DNA of 64,000 bases from Setoptus koraiensis. Taxonomy: Eukaryota; Arthropoda. The notes beneath the pieces were generated by a model. That model was not told the origin of the DNA, did no database searches, and saw nothing but the letters and a program-made list of their open reading frames with translations. Positions 13,241 through 24,192 of the stretch are shown piece by piece. The stretch lies in assembly GCA_048013815.1 (NCBI GenBank), contig CM106585.1, positions 11,656,001 to 11,720,000 on the forward strand, written 5' to 3'. Within the stretch, counting starts at the first letter, position 1. Each line of letters opens with the position of its first letter. A program made the position numbers and the translations under genes.

Positions 13241-14277
13241 AACTTTCTCAGGTCACAGCGAGATGACGGGCCGGCCCGGTCAGCCGTCGGTTGTCGGTGT
13301 CACTGGCAGCTCGTTTCGTTTGCATCCAAATTCTGTCCACTCGTCCGTTTGTCCGGTCGGTCGGCATTCGAGCCGACATTCACGACGACGTCTGACACAA
13401 CATACATACGTATTGGCGATTTGAAAATCTGAAAGTGGGTCGGTGCGGTTACGTGAAACATGACATTAAATGACAATGTCGAGTTGTATTGCGAGATAAA
13501 GAGTTGCAAGCGAAAGGCAATAAACGAAAGGCATCAATTAAATCTCACGCGATACGCCAACCTGTGTCACCTGTTGCTGCGATCAATAAAAATAATAAAA
13601 AGCTCGCCTGTTTATCTCACACACATTATCCATTGTTTCGATATGTTTAAATTATAAACACAAATGATGGTTGTGAGCCGCAAATCAGTTATCAGTGAAT
13701 ATAGCCGTGTATTGTCAAGTTGTTGAGCGTTGCAACTGGTTGCAGCCTGCAGCCGGTTAAAAATAGATTTGCTGTTCCAGTTTTTTGGGGTGAATATTTG
13801 TGGTGAATATCGCCAGTAATGGGCAGCATTTTCGCTTGCAAGAGCAGCGAAAATTTGCTTGTGAAACAGCAAGACGATGGCGCTGGCAATAATAGCGAGA
13901 CAGCGCCGGCCAAAACAGCGAGACAGCGCCGGCAATAGCAGCGAATAGGAATATCAAATCGAAATGAGAATGGAGTGTCCCGCCAAGACGTGCATAGCGT
14001 GCCATGCCGAGATAACGGGACAGGCGCGAAGGGACAAAAATAGGAAAGTGTCACTAGGTGTCCGTCGCAATTGAGCCATTGATTTGGTGGTTGGCCGAGT
14101 TTGTGTCTCGCCAGTCGCTGCTGGACAGTTACACGCAGTTGCTTGGCGAGCATCCGTTTTGTTTGCAATTTTTCTTCGCCAATCGCTGGCCATCGTGGCT
14201 CCATTGTGACCAATCGCTGGCCAATGGCGCTGTCCTCATTCCAGCCGCAGCGCTTGCATAAAGCCGGCATAACAACG

Positions 14278-14360
14278 CTTGCGTAATACCTACATAATGC
14301 TTGCGTAATACCTACATAATGCTTGAGTAATACTTGCGTAATGTTGGCATAATGTTGGCA
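14278..14360. repeat. About 22-bp degenerate tandem repeat, three to four copies
   Basis: The motif CTTGCGTAATACCTACATAA recurs, with decay into CTTGCGTAATGTTGGCATAAT at the right end. Confidence 0.7.
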
Positions 14361-15395
14361 TGGCAACGGCGCCGATTTACATATGTATCAAACGCCGAGA
14401 GTTTGTCAAAATTTGATTGGCGTGACATTTGGCATTGTTGCTGCTGGCATAAACAATCGATGCATTGTATATTCGTATATTATGACGTTACATCATACGC
14501 TGTTATGTAATATCATGTGTGTGTGTGTGTGTACAAGCAATTATGTGTTTGATGGGATTGCTTTTTATTCACGCTCTGTTTTATTATTATTTATGTGACA
14601 CAATCGCAGCCGAATCACGGCGACATCGCACTGACAGTGACAGCCGATGTCATTACTCCCTCCCGCTCTCATATTTGTGCGCCGGCCGTCCGCAAATATC
14701 CACAGCGCAGCAGTAATGGGGCCAATGCGGCATTGTCACGGGACAATGTACTCTCTCCCTCGCTCTCTCCCTCGCTCCCTCCCTCGGTCTCTCCCTCGCT
14801 CTCTCGCTCTGTCTCTCCCTCGCTCTCTCCCTCTGTCTCTCCCTCGCTCTCTCTCTCCCGTGCTCGCACTCTCGCTCTCTCCTTCGGTCTCTAGCTCGCT
14901 CTCTCGGCCCGAGAGTCTCGGCCCGAGAGTGCGAGCTAGAGAGTGCGAGGGCCCGGCGGGCCGGACAGGTTGGTCCGCTGATCCGCATGGAGCGCTCGCA
15001 TCAGGCGAGTCGCACGACGCCACTCATGCAGCGGTGCGAGCATCGGGACAAACCGCCGGTGTCGCTCGACTGAACGCCTCGATAATATCGAGTCAATATC
15101 ATCGAGCTGATGATTCGCTCGCAGAAAACACTGCCGATATGACGCTCGCAACAACTCTGCCGATATGATGTTCGCACAAAACTCGCCGGCCGGCATAATT
15201 CGCAATTGTCGGCTGGCCAGCGAACGGGGCCCGAGCGAGCCGCGCAAACACAAACAATCGATCGTGGAGAGTATCGATATTGATATTTGCAGGCAGGCAT
15301 GCGCAAGTTGGTATAATTAACTGATCAAAACTAATTGGACTCGCCATGCTGACCGCTGACGAAGCGCAACTTGTTGCGCAAGCCCACGGGCCGGC

Positions 15396-15465
15396 CTTAC
15401 GCAACGGAGCTTACGCAACGGAGCTTACGCAACGGAGCTTGCGCAACGGAGCTTGCGCAACGGAG
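15396..15465. repeat. 14-bp minisatellite, five copies, containing TTACGCAAC
   Basis: The unit CTTACGCAACGGAG occurs five times without gaps. In the last two copies TTACGCAA becomes TTGCGCAA. Both variants resemble C/EBP-type half-sites; the same nonamer recurs singly elsewhere in this region. Confidence 0.85.
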
Positions 15466-17923
15466 AGTGAGCGTTGGCATTGTCCTAATTTTGTTTCTTG
15501 TCTGCAGCATCTCATTAACAGTGGCCGTTGCTGTTGTTGTTGTTGCTGCTGTTGTTGCCGCTGGTGCTGTCGTTGTAGTTGTTGTAGTTGTTGTTGTTGT
15601 TGCCGCTGTTGCTGCTGCTGTCGTTGTTGCTGTTGTTGGCGTCGTTGTTGAGGCTGTTGTTGTTGAGGCTGTGAAAGCAGCCTGTTGCAGGATGGCAATG
15701 ATTCCAGATATTTACATTTGTTTGCCATTCAGCGAGCCACTCAGTCGGCGAACGGCTGAATCAGTCGGCCAGAACCTGTCCAGACGCAAGCGCAAGTTTG
15801 CTCACTAGGTTAGCGGCGTTATTATAACTGTTATTATTGCCTGTCTACCTGTTGGCGCGGCGTAACGTTGTACACAGTTGGTACAGTTACGCAACGGCCG
15901 AGCGGTGTGCCAATCATCGCATCTTGTTTGCATCATCTTTATTACGGGCCAGCGGCTTGTCTTGTTTAAACATGCCATAACATAATATATAAATGGCCGG
16001 CAAACAATGCGGCCAGCGGCGGCACCAACAACAACAGCCATAGAGACAGCATCCATAGAGACGGCAACAACAACAACGACAACAGCAACAACGACAGCAG
16101 CAACAACGACAGCAACAACGACAGCAACAACGACAGCAACGGCGACAGCGACAAGACTCACTCGACGACGGTCGCCAGGATCTGAGAGATGGGCTCAAAT
16201 AAAATGAGCGCCCGACGCCGCGACCAGATTTTGGCAGTTGAGCGAGCGAGCGAGCGAGAGAGAGCCGGCCAGAAAGAGAAAGAATTTGGCCCACTAACAG
16301 CTCAGCCGAGCGCTGCAGCACCATGATGCACCGTGATGCACCGTGATGCATCATGGTGCATCATCGGCCGAGCGGTTATTACGTAAGCGGCGGCGGCGGC
16401 CGAGTGGAGAGTCGAGAGTCGAGTCGAGGCTACAAGCTTGTGGGCTGGATGCGGCCCGAGTACGAGAACAAGTATGAGAGTAATTGGCATAGTTGCGTGT
16501 CGAACCTACTTAAGTCTATCCTATCATTGGCCGCCATTGGCTTGCGAGCCACTCTTGATGGCGCGCTTGTGCCGCCGTTGCATTCTTGTGCCGCCGTTGC
16601 GTTCGAATGTGCGCCCGGTTGCCGATTCGCCAATTCGCGAACCGATCGAAGCGTTCGGAGCTCGCCGATTCGAGCGCTCGCAACGCTCGCATCGAACGGC
16701 TCGAATCAGCCGTGTTCATGTTTCGATTCACGTTCGGCTGCGAATGCGCCGAGAACCACGATAATAACGGCCAGCGACGCTGTAAGCAGACGACAATGAG
16801 GCGGCCGGCCGGCCAACAGCAACAGGCCAGCAGATGATTGGAGATGCAACAGGTGACTCGGTGCGCAAGCGGTATCAGTGTCGGCCGTTGCTGACAGCGC
16901 CAGTTTGGTGGCGCCAGCGCTGGTCGGCCGGCGCCGGCCAAGCCAGGCTGCGCAACGGCAGCCCGAAATATGCAACGCCAAGCCGAGTTATGCAACGGCC
17001 ACAGCAGCGCCAACAACAGCGACAACAACAACGTTCACCTGTGCAGCGTTCACCTGTGCAGGTTTGTTGTGCGGCCGACGTCATAACTGGCCTGCCGAAC
17101 AGCGACGGCAGCCTGGCCAATGGTGGCGCCGAGGACATGCGCACGCATTGCAGCGAGATCGCTCGGCGTCTCTATCGGTCGGCGTCGCTATCGCCAGCCC
17201 ACCGAGCCGCCGAGGACGAGACAAGAGTGTGGAGTTTCTGGCCAGCGCAGACCTTTATTTTCTTTGTGTGTTCGACAATCGCGACAATTCACCAGCGACG
17301 GCCAACGCCAGCAACAGCGACAGCAACAACAACAGCGACAACAACAGCAACAGCGACAACAACAGCAACAGCGCCATCGACAGCAACGGCGATCGCATCG
17401 GCGCCCAACACTCGGCAAGCGTGCTCACCTGTACACCACTTGTTGCCGTTGCATCCTGAGACAACAACAGAGACAACAACAGTGACAGCAACAGATACAG
17501 CGACAGAGACAACGACAGAGACAACGACAGAGACAGCGACAGAGACAACAACCGAGACAACAACCGAGATTTAAACACACACACACACACGCAGTTGAGC
17601 CGATCGACAGTAGCAGCAGCCTTCACTTTGGCCACTTTTCGCTCGGGTGCCGCATTGAAAGTGGAAACGACAAGCCGGCCAATACACACGGCCGCTCAAT
17701 CGAGGTAAATGACCGTTGATTGTATGTAAATGCACACACACACACACACACACACACACTGTTGCGTCACAATAGAAAGACGAGTTCATCACCGAATGAT
17801 CAAGTTTGTTTACCGTCACTATAGCGTCACTTTACCGTTACTACACCGTTACTATACCCTTGCAACACACCGTTGCTATACCGTTACAGCGACCGCTGCC
17901 AGCAGAGAGTGTCAGTGAGCCGC

Positions 17924-17995
17924 GAAAGAAAATTCTTCGATCTGAAAGAAAATTCTTCGATTTGAAAGAAAATTCTTCGATTCGAAAGAAAATTG
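17924..17995. promoter_or_regulatory. 20-bp tandem repeat carrying heat-shock-element-like GAA/TTC dyads
   Basis: Four units begin at 17924, 17944, 17964 and 17984. Each of the first three contains AGAAAATTCT, an exact nGAAnnTTCn inverted pentamer pair. The 20-bp period keeps every dyad in register with the 5-bp heat-shock-factor pentamer spacing. It lies about 590-665 bp upstream of the ATG at 18589. Regulatory function is inference. Confidence 0.4.
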
Positions 17996-18588
17996 AGCAA
18001 AGAACCAACCAGCCAACGAAACTCAAGCGAGAGCAGCTGACGCAAGCGAGCGAGCGAGCAGCATCTATACGCACACAGCGGCCAGTGAGCAGCAGCCGCC
18101 GCCGCAACAGTTACATAACAGTTGTCAGTGGTCGAGTGAAAGTCGAGTGGGCAGCCGTCAACACTTGTTGTCACCAGTTGCACAGTCCGTCGAACGTCAA
18201 TCACACTCTGACAACGAACACTGCATAACCACATTACATATATTACATAACCATATTACAAAAATTACGCAACCGTATTACGCAACGACCATGATGAGTC
18301 GCATTTAGTTGTTTGCACACACACCCGAACACCAAGCCGCCGGTTAGCTCGCCAACGAAACGCACACATTCATCAGTAAAAGTTACGCAACAGAGGCGGC
18401 AATCGCAGCTCGTGTCGCGCATCACTCGCACCAATTGAACAAGCAATTATACAATCGCGCGACGATCATACAAAAATAGTACGAAAATCATAGAAAAATC
18501 GTACGAAAATCATAGGAAAATCGCACAGAAATCGCACGACAATCACACAGCGAGAGCCCGCGACAGTTGTAAAAGTTACGCAACAATT

Positions 18589-21500
18589 ATGGCCGCCAAA
18601 GCGAAGCGGCTAATCAATTTGCAGCAGCAGCAGCAGCCGAGCGGCGGCTGCGAGCCAACGACGACCAGCGACGAGCAACAGCGCCAGCGCCGACACATGG
18701 ACGGGTCCGTGTGTTTGGCGCTGCGATCGTCGGAGGGGCCCGCCGACTGGCGACTGGCCGGGCGTCACGCGGCCGGCCGGCCCGACGACGCCGGCGACCG
18801 CAGCAGCGGCAGCAACGACAGCAGCAACAACAGCAACAACTACAGAAAGTCAATTCATGGTTCTAGGTACTACAAAAACGGCGTTCTAGCAATGAATGAA
18901 ACGAAGGCATCGCACAACATTTGCCGCAGCAGCAGCAACAACAACAACAGCAACAGCAACAACCGAACCTTACCAACAATGTCACTAAAACACATACTCA
19001 GCTTGGCGGCCCTGCTGGCGATCATGAATAATCCGATAATCCAGTGTCAGCAGCAGCAGCCCGTCACTAGCCAGCAGCAGCACTACAAACAATTCTTGCA
19101 CCACCAGCAACAACAACAACAACAGTCCGACGACGACAACCTGATCGCGAACGCCATCAACAACGCCATGACCAGCGTCGCGGCCAGCAACCACCAGCAA
19201 CAACAACAACAACAGCACCACCACCAGCAGGACCCGCTGTTTGGCGAGGCCTCGACGGCGGACGCGAGCTACCAGCAGCATCAGCAGCATCACCTCAACA
19301 ACCTAATATCTAGTCTGTCGCTGTTGAACGCGGCCGATTCCAACCAACTGGCCAGCGCCAATTCACTAGCTGCCGATTCGCAGCAGCAGCAGCAACAACA
19401 ACAACAGGATAACGGTCAGCAACAATTGGCCAGAATGGCCATGTTGCGTCACAAGTCCGCCGGCCAGCAGCCGGCCACGGGCGCCAGTTTGAAGTCACGA
19501 TCTCCGCGCAGCATTGGCGAAATGTTCAAAAAGTTCTTCGGAGGCAACAAAAGAACCAAGCAACAATCACAACGGGATCAATGGGATCAAACGTCCGCTC
19601 AAACGCAACAACAGCAACAACAATCTCAGCAGCAGCAACAACAACAACAACAACTCAATCAGCAGCAGCAGTCGGCTGTTAGCGCCAACAATGCCGCCTT
19701 GTTGGCCGCCGCCGCCAATCAGCACGCCATCTATGCGGCGGCGCCCTTCGCCGGCTACGCCCAGGCCTCTACCATTTATCCGCAATTTACTGCCGCTTAC
19801 CCGGGCGGCATAGTGGCCTGGCCCACGGCCGGTCAAACAATGCGCGCGCCCACCGCTCTGATTGCCGCACCGGCGGGACCTAGCGGCGGCGAGCCCGCTT
19901 TTGCCACCAGTCCGCTGTATGCGGCCGCATCGCACGCTTACGCCTCGTACTCGTCGCCGCCGGGCGTCGCAACAAGCGCCTCCAGTCCGGCCGCCAGCCA
20001 CGTCCATCCCAGCCAGGCGGTCGCCCAGTCGGGCCCGGGCGCCTACGGAGCGGGCGGCGGCAGCCTGGATGTTCACCAGATCTTAGACGCGCTGGTGCGC
20101 TCGTCGGGCTTTGCGCCCGCCGGCGACCAAGAGGCCGGCTCGCAAATGTACGGCCGCAAGGGCGACGGAAACTCGCCCGTGTTCAGCTTCAAGAAATTGT
20201 ACTCGTTACCATTTTATTTATCCACCGAAGAAAAGCCAGACGCTTTGAGCGCCGGAAGTGGTTACGGCATGCATGTGCCCATAATGAAGCGTCACGTTAG
20301 ACGAATGTCGTCGCCCCAATCGCCGCCCCAATCGCCGCACTACAACTCGCCCGCTTTCTCGCCCAGCAAGTCTCTCCAGCAGCAGCAGCAACATGTTGTT
20401 TCGCCAGGTAATTTCAATGGTCTTCAGCAGCAGCAACAGCAACGAAGCGCCTATAATTACGTGAACAATCCATTGAGCTCATCCATACCTAGTCAATATG
20501 CAGCCAGTTCCCAGCAGCAGCAACAGAGTAACTTTCTCCGCCAACTGACCGACGGTCAGCCAGACCCGAGCGGCTTCGGCGCCGGCTACGAGCCGCAGTC
20601 CGCGGCCAGCGTCTACGGTTTCTCGGGCAACAATCTGGCCGCTCATTTGTCGTCGGCGGGGGCCATTCAGCAGCAGCAGCAACAACAACAAAATATTAGG
20701 TCACCCGTGTCCATGTATGCGCCGCAACAACAGCAGCCGCTACAACAACAACAGCAGCAACAACAATTGTCCAACGGGCAAACCGCCAGAGCTAGCGGCT
20801 CGCCGTCAAATTTGGCTATGGCCGCCTCTATGGTGGCGCCGGTGGTGGCTGTTCAGGCGCCAACAAACTCTCAGCAAGCATCAATTTATGCCAACGGAGT
20901 GGCTGTTAATTCGCCAGCAAACACTTATCAATCAGCGGTAGTATCGCCAATGGAGCAACAACAACAACAACAATACAATCACAATGGTCAGCAGCACCAA
21001 TTCGGCCTGGACAGCAACGGTATTACCAACGGCCAGCAGTCGATTAGTGGCGGACAATTTTCGGCAATGATGCCGGCCAGCAGCTCAACCTCGGCATCAA
21101 GTCAATTAGTTTCGGCCGGCAATGTAATTCAACCACAACAACAACAACAACAGCAACAGAGATTCGTGCCCTCCAACCAGCACCAACAATCATACAATAT
21201 GATGATGCAACAATCGTCGTATCAATCACCAACGGTTATAGCTAATAGCAACGTTATGGATTACAACAATGGCAAGACGCTGCTGCAAGAGTCAAGCTCT
21301 AGTCCGCTTGTAGGCGCATCGGCGGCCTCATCGTCGTCGTCGACGGGCATTGTTGCGGCGGCACCGTCTTCGGTGTCGTCTCAAAATGGATTAGACACAG
21401 TGGTCGGATTTAGCAATGGCGCTAACACTAGTAGCGACGGTAATATTGATCAATTATCTTTGCAACAACAACAACAACAACAACAATCATCGCACCAACA

Positions 21501-21624
21501 ACAACAACAACAAAGCAACATATCAGATTTGTTGAGTGAACATCAGCAGCACAACAACCAACAACAACAGCAACAAAACTCTAATATTGCATCGATAAAC
21601 AACAACAACTATACTGACCAATAA
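18589..21624 (+). CDS. Q-rich protein with internal hydrophobic (signal-anchor-like) segment, family unknown
   Basis: This is a single open frame of 1011 codons from ATG 18589 (good context, A at -3 and G at +4) to TAA, with AATAAA about 200 bp downstream. I do not recognise the family. Residues 1-130 are polar. Residues 131-154 (MSLKHILSLAALLAIMNN and following) look like a signal peptide or signal anchor. Translation could therefore really start at Met131 (ATG 18979) and give a secreted protein. The rest is dominated by polyglutamine runs with Ala/Ser/Pro/Gly-rich spacers. A short basic patch, RSPRSIGEMFKKFFGGNKR, lies around residues 302-320. A more ordered stretch, SFKKLYSLPFYLSTEEK, lies near residues 532-548. 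Many tyrosine-containing YAS/YASYS segments recall secreted cuticle- or silk-like proteins, which is only suggestive. The frame is open upstream of the first ATG, so a further 5' exon is possible. Real gene: likely. Function: unknown. Confidence 0.7.
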   Translation: MAAKAKRLINLQQQQQPSGGCEPTTTSDEQQRQRRHMDGSVCLALRSSEGPADWRLAGRHAAGRPDDAGDRSSGSNDSSNNSNNYRKSIHGSRYYKNGVLAMNETKASHNICRSSSNNNNSNSNNRTLPTMSLKHILSLAALLAIMNNPIIQCQQQQPVTSQQQHYKQFLHHQQQQQQQSDDDNLIANAINNAMTSVAASNHQQQQQQQHHHQQDPLFGEASTADASYQQHQQHHLNNLISSLSLLNAADSNQLASANSLAADSQQQQQQQQQDNGQQQLARMAMLRHKSAGQQPATGASLKSRSPRSIGEMFKKFFGGNKRTKQQSQRDQWDQTSAQTQQQQQQSQQQQQQQQQLNQQQQSAVSANNAALLAAAANQHAIYAAAPFAGYAQASTIYPQFTAAYPGGIVAWPTAGQTMRAPTALIAAPAGPSGGEPAFATSPLYAAASHAYASYSSPPGVATSASSPAASHVHPSQAVAQSGPGAYGAGGGSLDVHQILDALVRSSGFAPAGDQEAGSQMYGRKGDGNSPVFSFKKLYSLPFYLSTEEKPDALSAGSGYGMHVPIMKRHVRRMSSPQSPPQSPHYNSPAFSPSKSLQQQQQHVVSPGNFNGLQQQQQQRSAYNYVNNPLSSSIPSQYAASSQQQQQSNFLRQLTDGQPDPSGFGAGYEPQSAASVYGFSGNNLAAHLSSAGAIQQQQQQQQNIRSPVSMYAPQQQQPLQQQQQQQQLSNGQTARASGSPSNLAMAASMVAPVVAVQAPTNSQQASIYANGVAVNSPANTYQSAVVSPMEQQQQQQYNHNGQQHQFGLDSNGITNGQQSISGGQFSAMMPASSSTSASSQLVSAGNVIQPQQQQQQQQRFVPSNQHQQSYNMMMQQSSYQSPTVIANSNVMDYNNGKTLLQESSSSPLVGASAASSSSSTGIVAAAPSSVSSQNGLDTVVGFSNGANTSSDGNIDQLSLQQQQQQQQSSHQQQQQQSNISDLLSEHQQHNNQQQQQQNSNIASINNNNYTDQ

Positions 21625-22022
21625 TGTATCAATAATTTATGTTGACGCGCAAACTAACGCGAATCATTACACTTGGCAAGAAACGACGTAAACAACAACA
21701 ACAACATCAACAACAACAATTGAAAATCTAATAATTACACAACAACACAAAGCATACCTTTTTTAGACCAATTCTAGCTCCTCCTTTTTGTAAAGTTTTT
21801 CACAACACACTTACTCCCAAATAAATATACAAAGAAATATATACATGTTATGTGTAATTATATGTGTGTAGTGTAGTGTAACCCATTTCTGTCCGTTTAA
21901 TCTGTCACATTACATTGTTACTAATTGTACAATTAGTTTTTGATGAAATATTTCGATAGAAACTCAGCCATTGTGTTGTTGTTATTGTTGCCTCGCTAAT
22001 GTTGTCTTATTATTCTGGGCGA
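21625..22022. other. Intergenic region between convergent genes
   Basis: About 400 bp separate the stop codons of the Q-rich gene and the LAMP gene. Apart from an AATAAA at 21820 it is AT-rich with nothing recognisable; no clear AATAAA on the minus strand was seen for LAMP. Confidence 0.6.
21820..21825 (+). terminator. Candidate polyadenylation signal AATAAA
   Basis: AATAAA about 196 bp after the TAA at 21622-21624, followed by T/GT-rich DNA (TATGTGTGTAGTGTAG), which fits a cleavage/downstream element. Confidence 0.6.
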
Positions 22023-22871
22023 TCAAACCGATTCATAAGTGGAACGTTCCGACCATCGGCGACGACCCACAAAATAGGCAATGAGCACAATCACGACCAG
22101 CGCGGCCAAGCAGGCACCTACTGCTATGGGCACCAGATCGTTGACGGGGCCCGAATCTAATAAACAAACCTCGGCCGGCTTGTAGAAATCTTGCGATGCA
22201 CTAGTGAGAAAGGCGTCAAAACCAAGGTTGCTCACTAGTAGAAACACGCCAGTGGGTAGTGGGTCCGTTGATCCCGGGGGAACTTGCATGGTCATGTCCA
22301 AATGTACGTACTGATCACTGTTGCATCTGTAGTAGAATCCCGCTTTCGTTGTCTTGAATACCTCGCTATCGTGATGGAAAGGATGATTTGAGGTGCTGTT
22401 GCCTTCAATGTAGAATCCATGAATGCTTTTTGCAGAGACCGTTTGGTTGCCCTCCACATTGATGAAAAGTTTACCGCATTCAAAATTTACAGCAAGAAGA
22501 GCCTTACCGGAGGCTGAGCTACATGTACTATTTTGGGTGTCGACTGTTCCTTTGCCCAAATTTAAGTACTGGGCCGGAGTGGTTCCGTTGATGAAGATGG
22601 CCGAATTGAATTCGGCCAGCAAACAAACCGTTCCGTTGGCTCCTGTGGTTCCATTTTGTCCCTCAAATAGCACGTATTTTTGAGTTTGTTGAGCCGGTTT
22701 AGTTGGCGTCAGTTTGCACTCGGTTTTAGGTGGTGCGACAGTGGTGTTCGGAGTTGGTGGCGCCTGAGTAGTGGTGGTAACTGGGACATTTTGCGTAGAT
22801 ATTCCGCTTAAGATCATCGACAATAAGAGAATGTGAATGTTGAGACTGGCTGAGGCCATGGCGTTCGACAA
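22023..22871 (-). CDS. Lysosome-associated membrane glycoprotein (LAMP family)
   Basis: This single-exon type I membrane protein has 282 residues. The order is a signal peptide (hydrophobic ILLLSMILSGIST around residues 13-25), a Pro/Thr-rich hinge (PVTTTTQAPPTPNTTV), one lumenal LAMP domain with several N-x-S/T sites and four cysteines in LAMP-like spacing, a transmembrane helix (VPIAVGACLAALVVIVLIAYFVG) and a very short basic tail ending YESV. The PIAVGxxLAxLVxIVLIAYxxGRRR segment is the most diagnostic part of LAMP1/2. The terminal Y-x-x-hydrophobic motif is the known lysosomal sorting signal bound by AP complexes. Vertebrate LAMPs have two lumenal domains; this one appears to have one, like several invertebrate LAMPs and CD63-unrelated LAMP5-type proteins. 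The role is structural protection of the lysosomal limiting membrane and vesicle fusion. A second in-frame Met (Met5) could also start the protein. Confidence 0.88.
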   Translation of the reverse strand: MSNAMASASLNIHILLLSMILSGISTQNVPVTTTTQAPPTPNTTVAPPKTECKLTPTKPAQQTQKYVLFEGQNGTTGANGTVCLLAEFNSAIFINGTTPAQYLNLGKGTVDTQNSTCSSASGKALLAVNFECGKLFINVEGNQTVSAKSIHGFYIEGNSTSNHPFHHDSEVFKTTKAGFYYRCNSDQYVHLDMTMQVPPGSTDPLPTGVFLLVSNLGFDAFLTSASQDFYKPAEVCLLDSGPVNDLVPIAVGACLAALVVIVLIAYFVGRRRWSERSTYESV

Positions 22872-24192
22872 TGATTAGCAATAGCGATCACGAATATTCT
22901 AAAGAGATTTGTTAAAATGACGACAATTGTTCGCTTGAAACAACAATCGAACAATAATTAATTGTGTGTTTGTTTTTTTCTCTTGTTTCCTTTGTTTCGG
23001 CCACGAAACGCGATCCGATTCGATGAAGACGTTAGCAGTTTGTTGGAAATTACCAATAATATTTTGATGTCCACCAATTAATTGTCCTTGATGTTTGTTG
23101 ACAGAAGGCAAAATTATAATAATAATATTATCAGCGTTAAATAATATATAGCAATAGTATCAATTTCCAAGTGGGTGTAGTTGCTAGTCAAACAACAGCG
23201 CCACTACTGTTGCAGTTGTTGTTGTTTTTTGGTACAGCTGATACATCATTATGCTAACGACCATTTTGTTTGTACACAAGCGTACGAGCGTAGCACTACT
23301 CGTGTATTGCCAATGGTGTGTAATGGCAAGAAGTTGCAAACAAACGATATAAATGGCGATATCGTTTAGAAGATAAATGATAAAGAAAGATTTGTTGCTA
23401 CATACAGTATGACGACGGCGATAAAGTCAGGTTATGACGGGCTCTCTGATGCTATCAACTTGATAGGGCACATAATACATGAGCAATTATCTGTTGTGTG
23501 AGAGATTGTGTCACGTTTCCTCTACCAATTCACTGGCACCAATTGTTATCGATTAACATATTTCCGAGATCTATCTGATTCATTGCAGCAATGGTGAAAA
23601 TATGACAAGATTTGTCTAATGTGGATATCGTCTGTTGTGGATCTGTTGCTCGCTGCTAATTAGCACTCCGCTAGCGCATGCTGTCCAATTATATCAAACG
23701 ATGAGTCACATAAGCCACCGTTGTCACAATTTTTATCGTCATTTTGACAACTGTACTCCAACGGTTTCCAATTGAACGGCACAATGGATACGCAAACCCC
23801 AAGAATACCGCACATTTCAGCCATCGCCATCCTTACAAACCATTGTTAAACCGTTGCCGAGAGGGTGACTCACAATCGTCACAATTGTCAGATGACAATT
23901 GGCCGCCGCAATGGGCTTCGACGAACCAATGACACTATTAATTACTACTAATCACTATTACATGCATCATGTAATCAGTAACGGAGATGCCAATAACCGG
24001 CTGTGACAGTTTATTTGATTTTTCATTGCAGTGTTATTCAATGCATTTACATGCTACATAAAGACACAATCTGGAATAGCCAATGGAACGTGCTTCCAAT
24101 CTGTACACCTATCTAAACAATGACACTCCCACGCCCGATTTGGGTTCAGCCTGCCACTTGGCTGGCCATGAGGGGGACTGCTTAGGTCAAGT
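22872..24192. other. Intergenic region, nothing recognised
   Basis: This 1.3-kb stretch upstream of LAMP and downstream of OST4 contains only short, unconvincing open frames. The DNA just right of 22871 should hold the LAMP promoter. No repeat or RNA gene was seen. Confidence 0.55.

Larger units (their letters stand above)
12264..18588. other. 6.3-kb gene-free, satellite-rich region
   Basis: No coding exon is supported. Open frames here follow CAA/CAG/CTG microsatellites (about 15520-15670, 16060-16150, 17000-17040, 17280-17390, 17460-17570) or CT-rich tracts. Tandem arrays occur at 12543-12640, 13161-13240, 14278-14360, 15396-15465 and 17924-17995. A pyrimidine-rich tract runs from about 14748 to 14930, followed by short inverted GAGAGT/ACTCTC blocks. 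CA repeats lie near 17575 and 17733-17760. The right part probably contains promoter and 5' UTR of the gene beginning at 18589. Confidence 0.55.

Noticed and set aside
14647-15168. 173-codon frame rich in Ser-Leu-Pro-Arg
   Set aside because: It is a translation of the CT-rich tract. The complementary strand is equally open (Arg/Glu repeats), so it carries no coding evidence.
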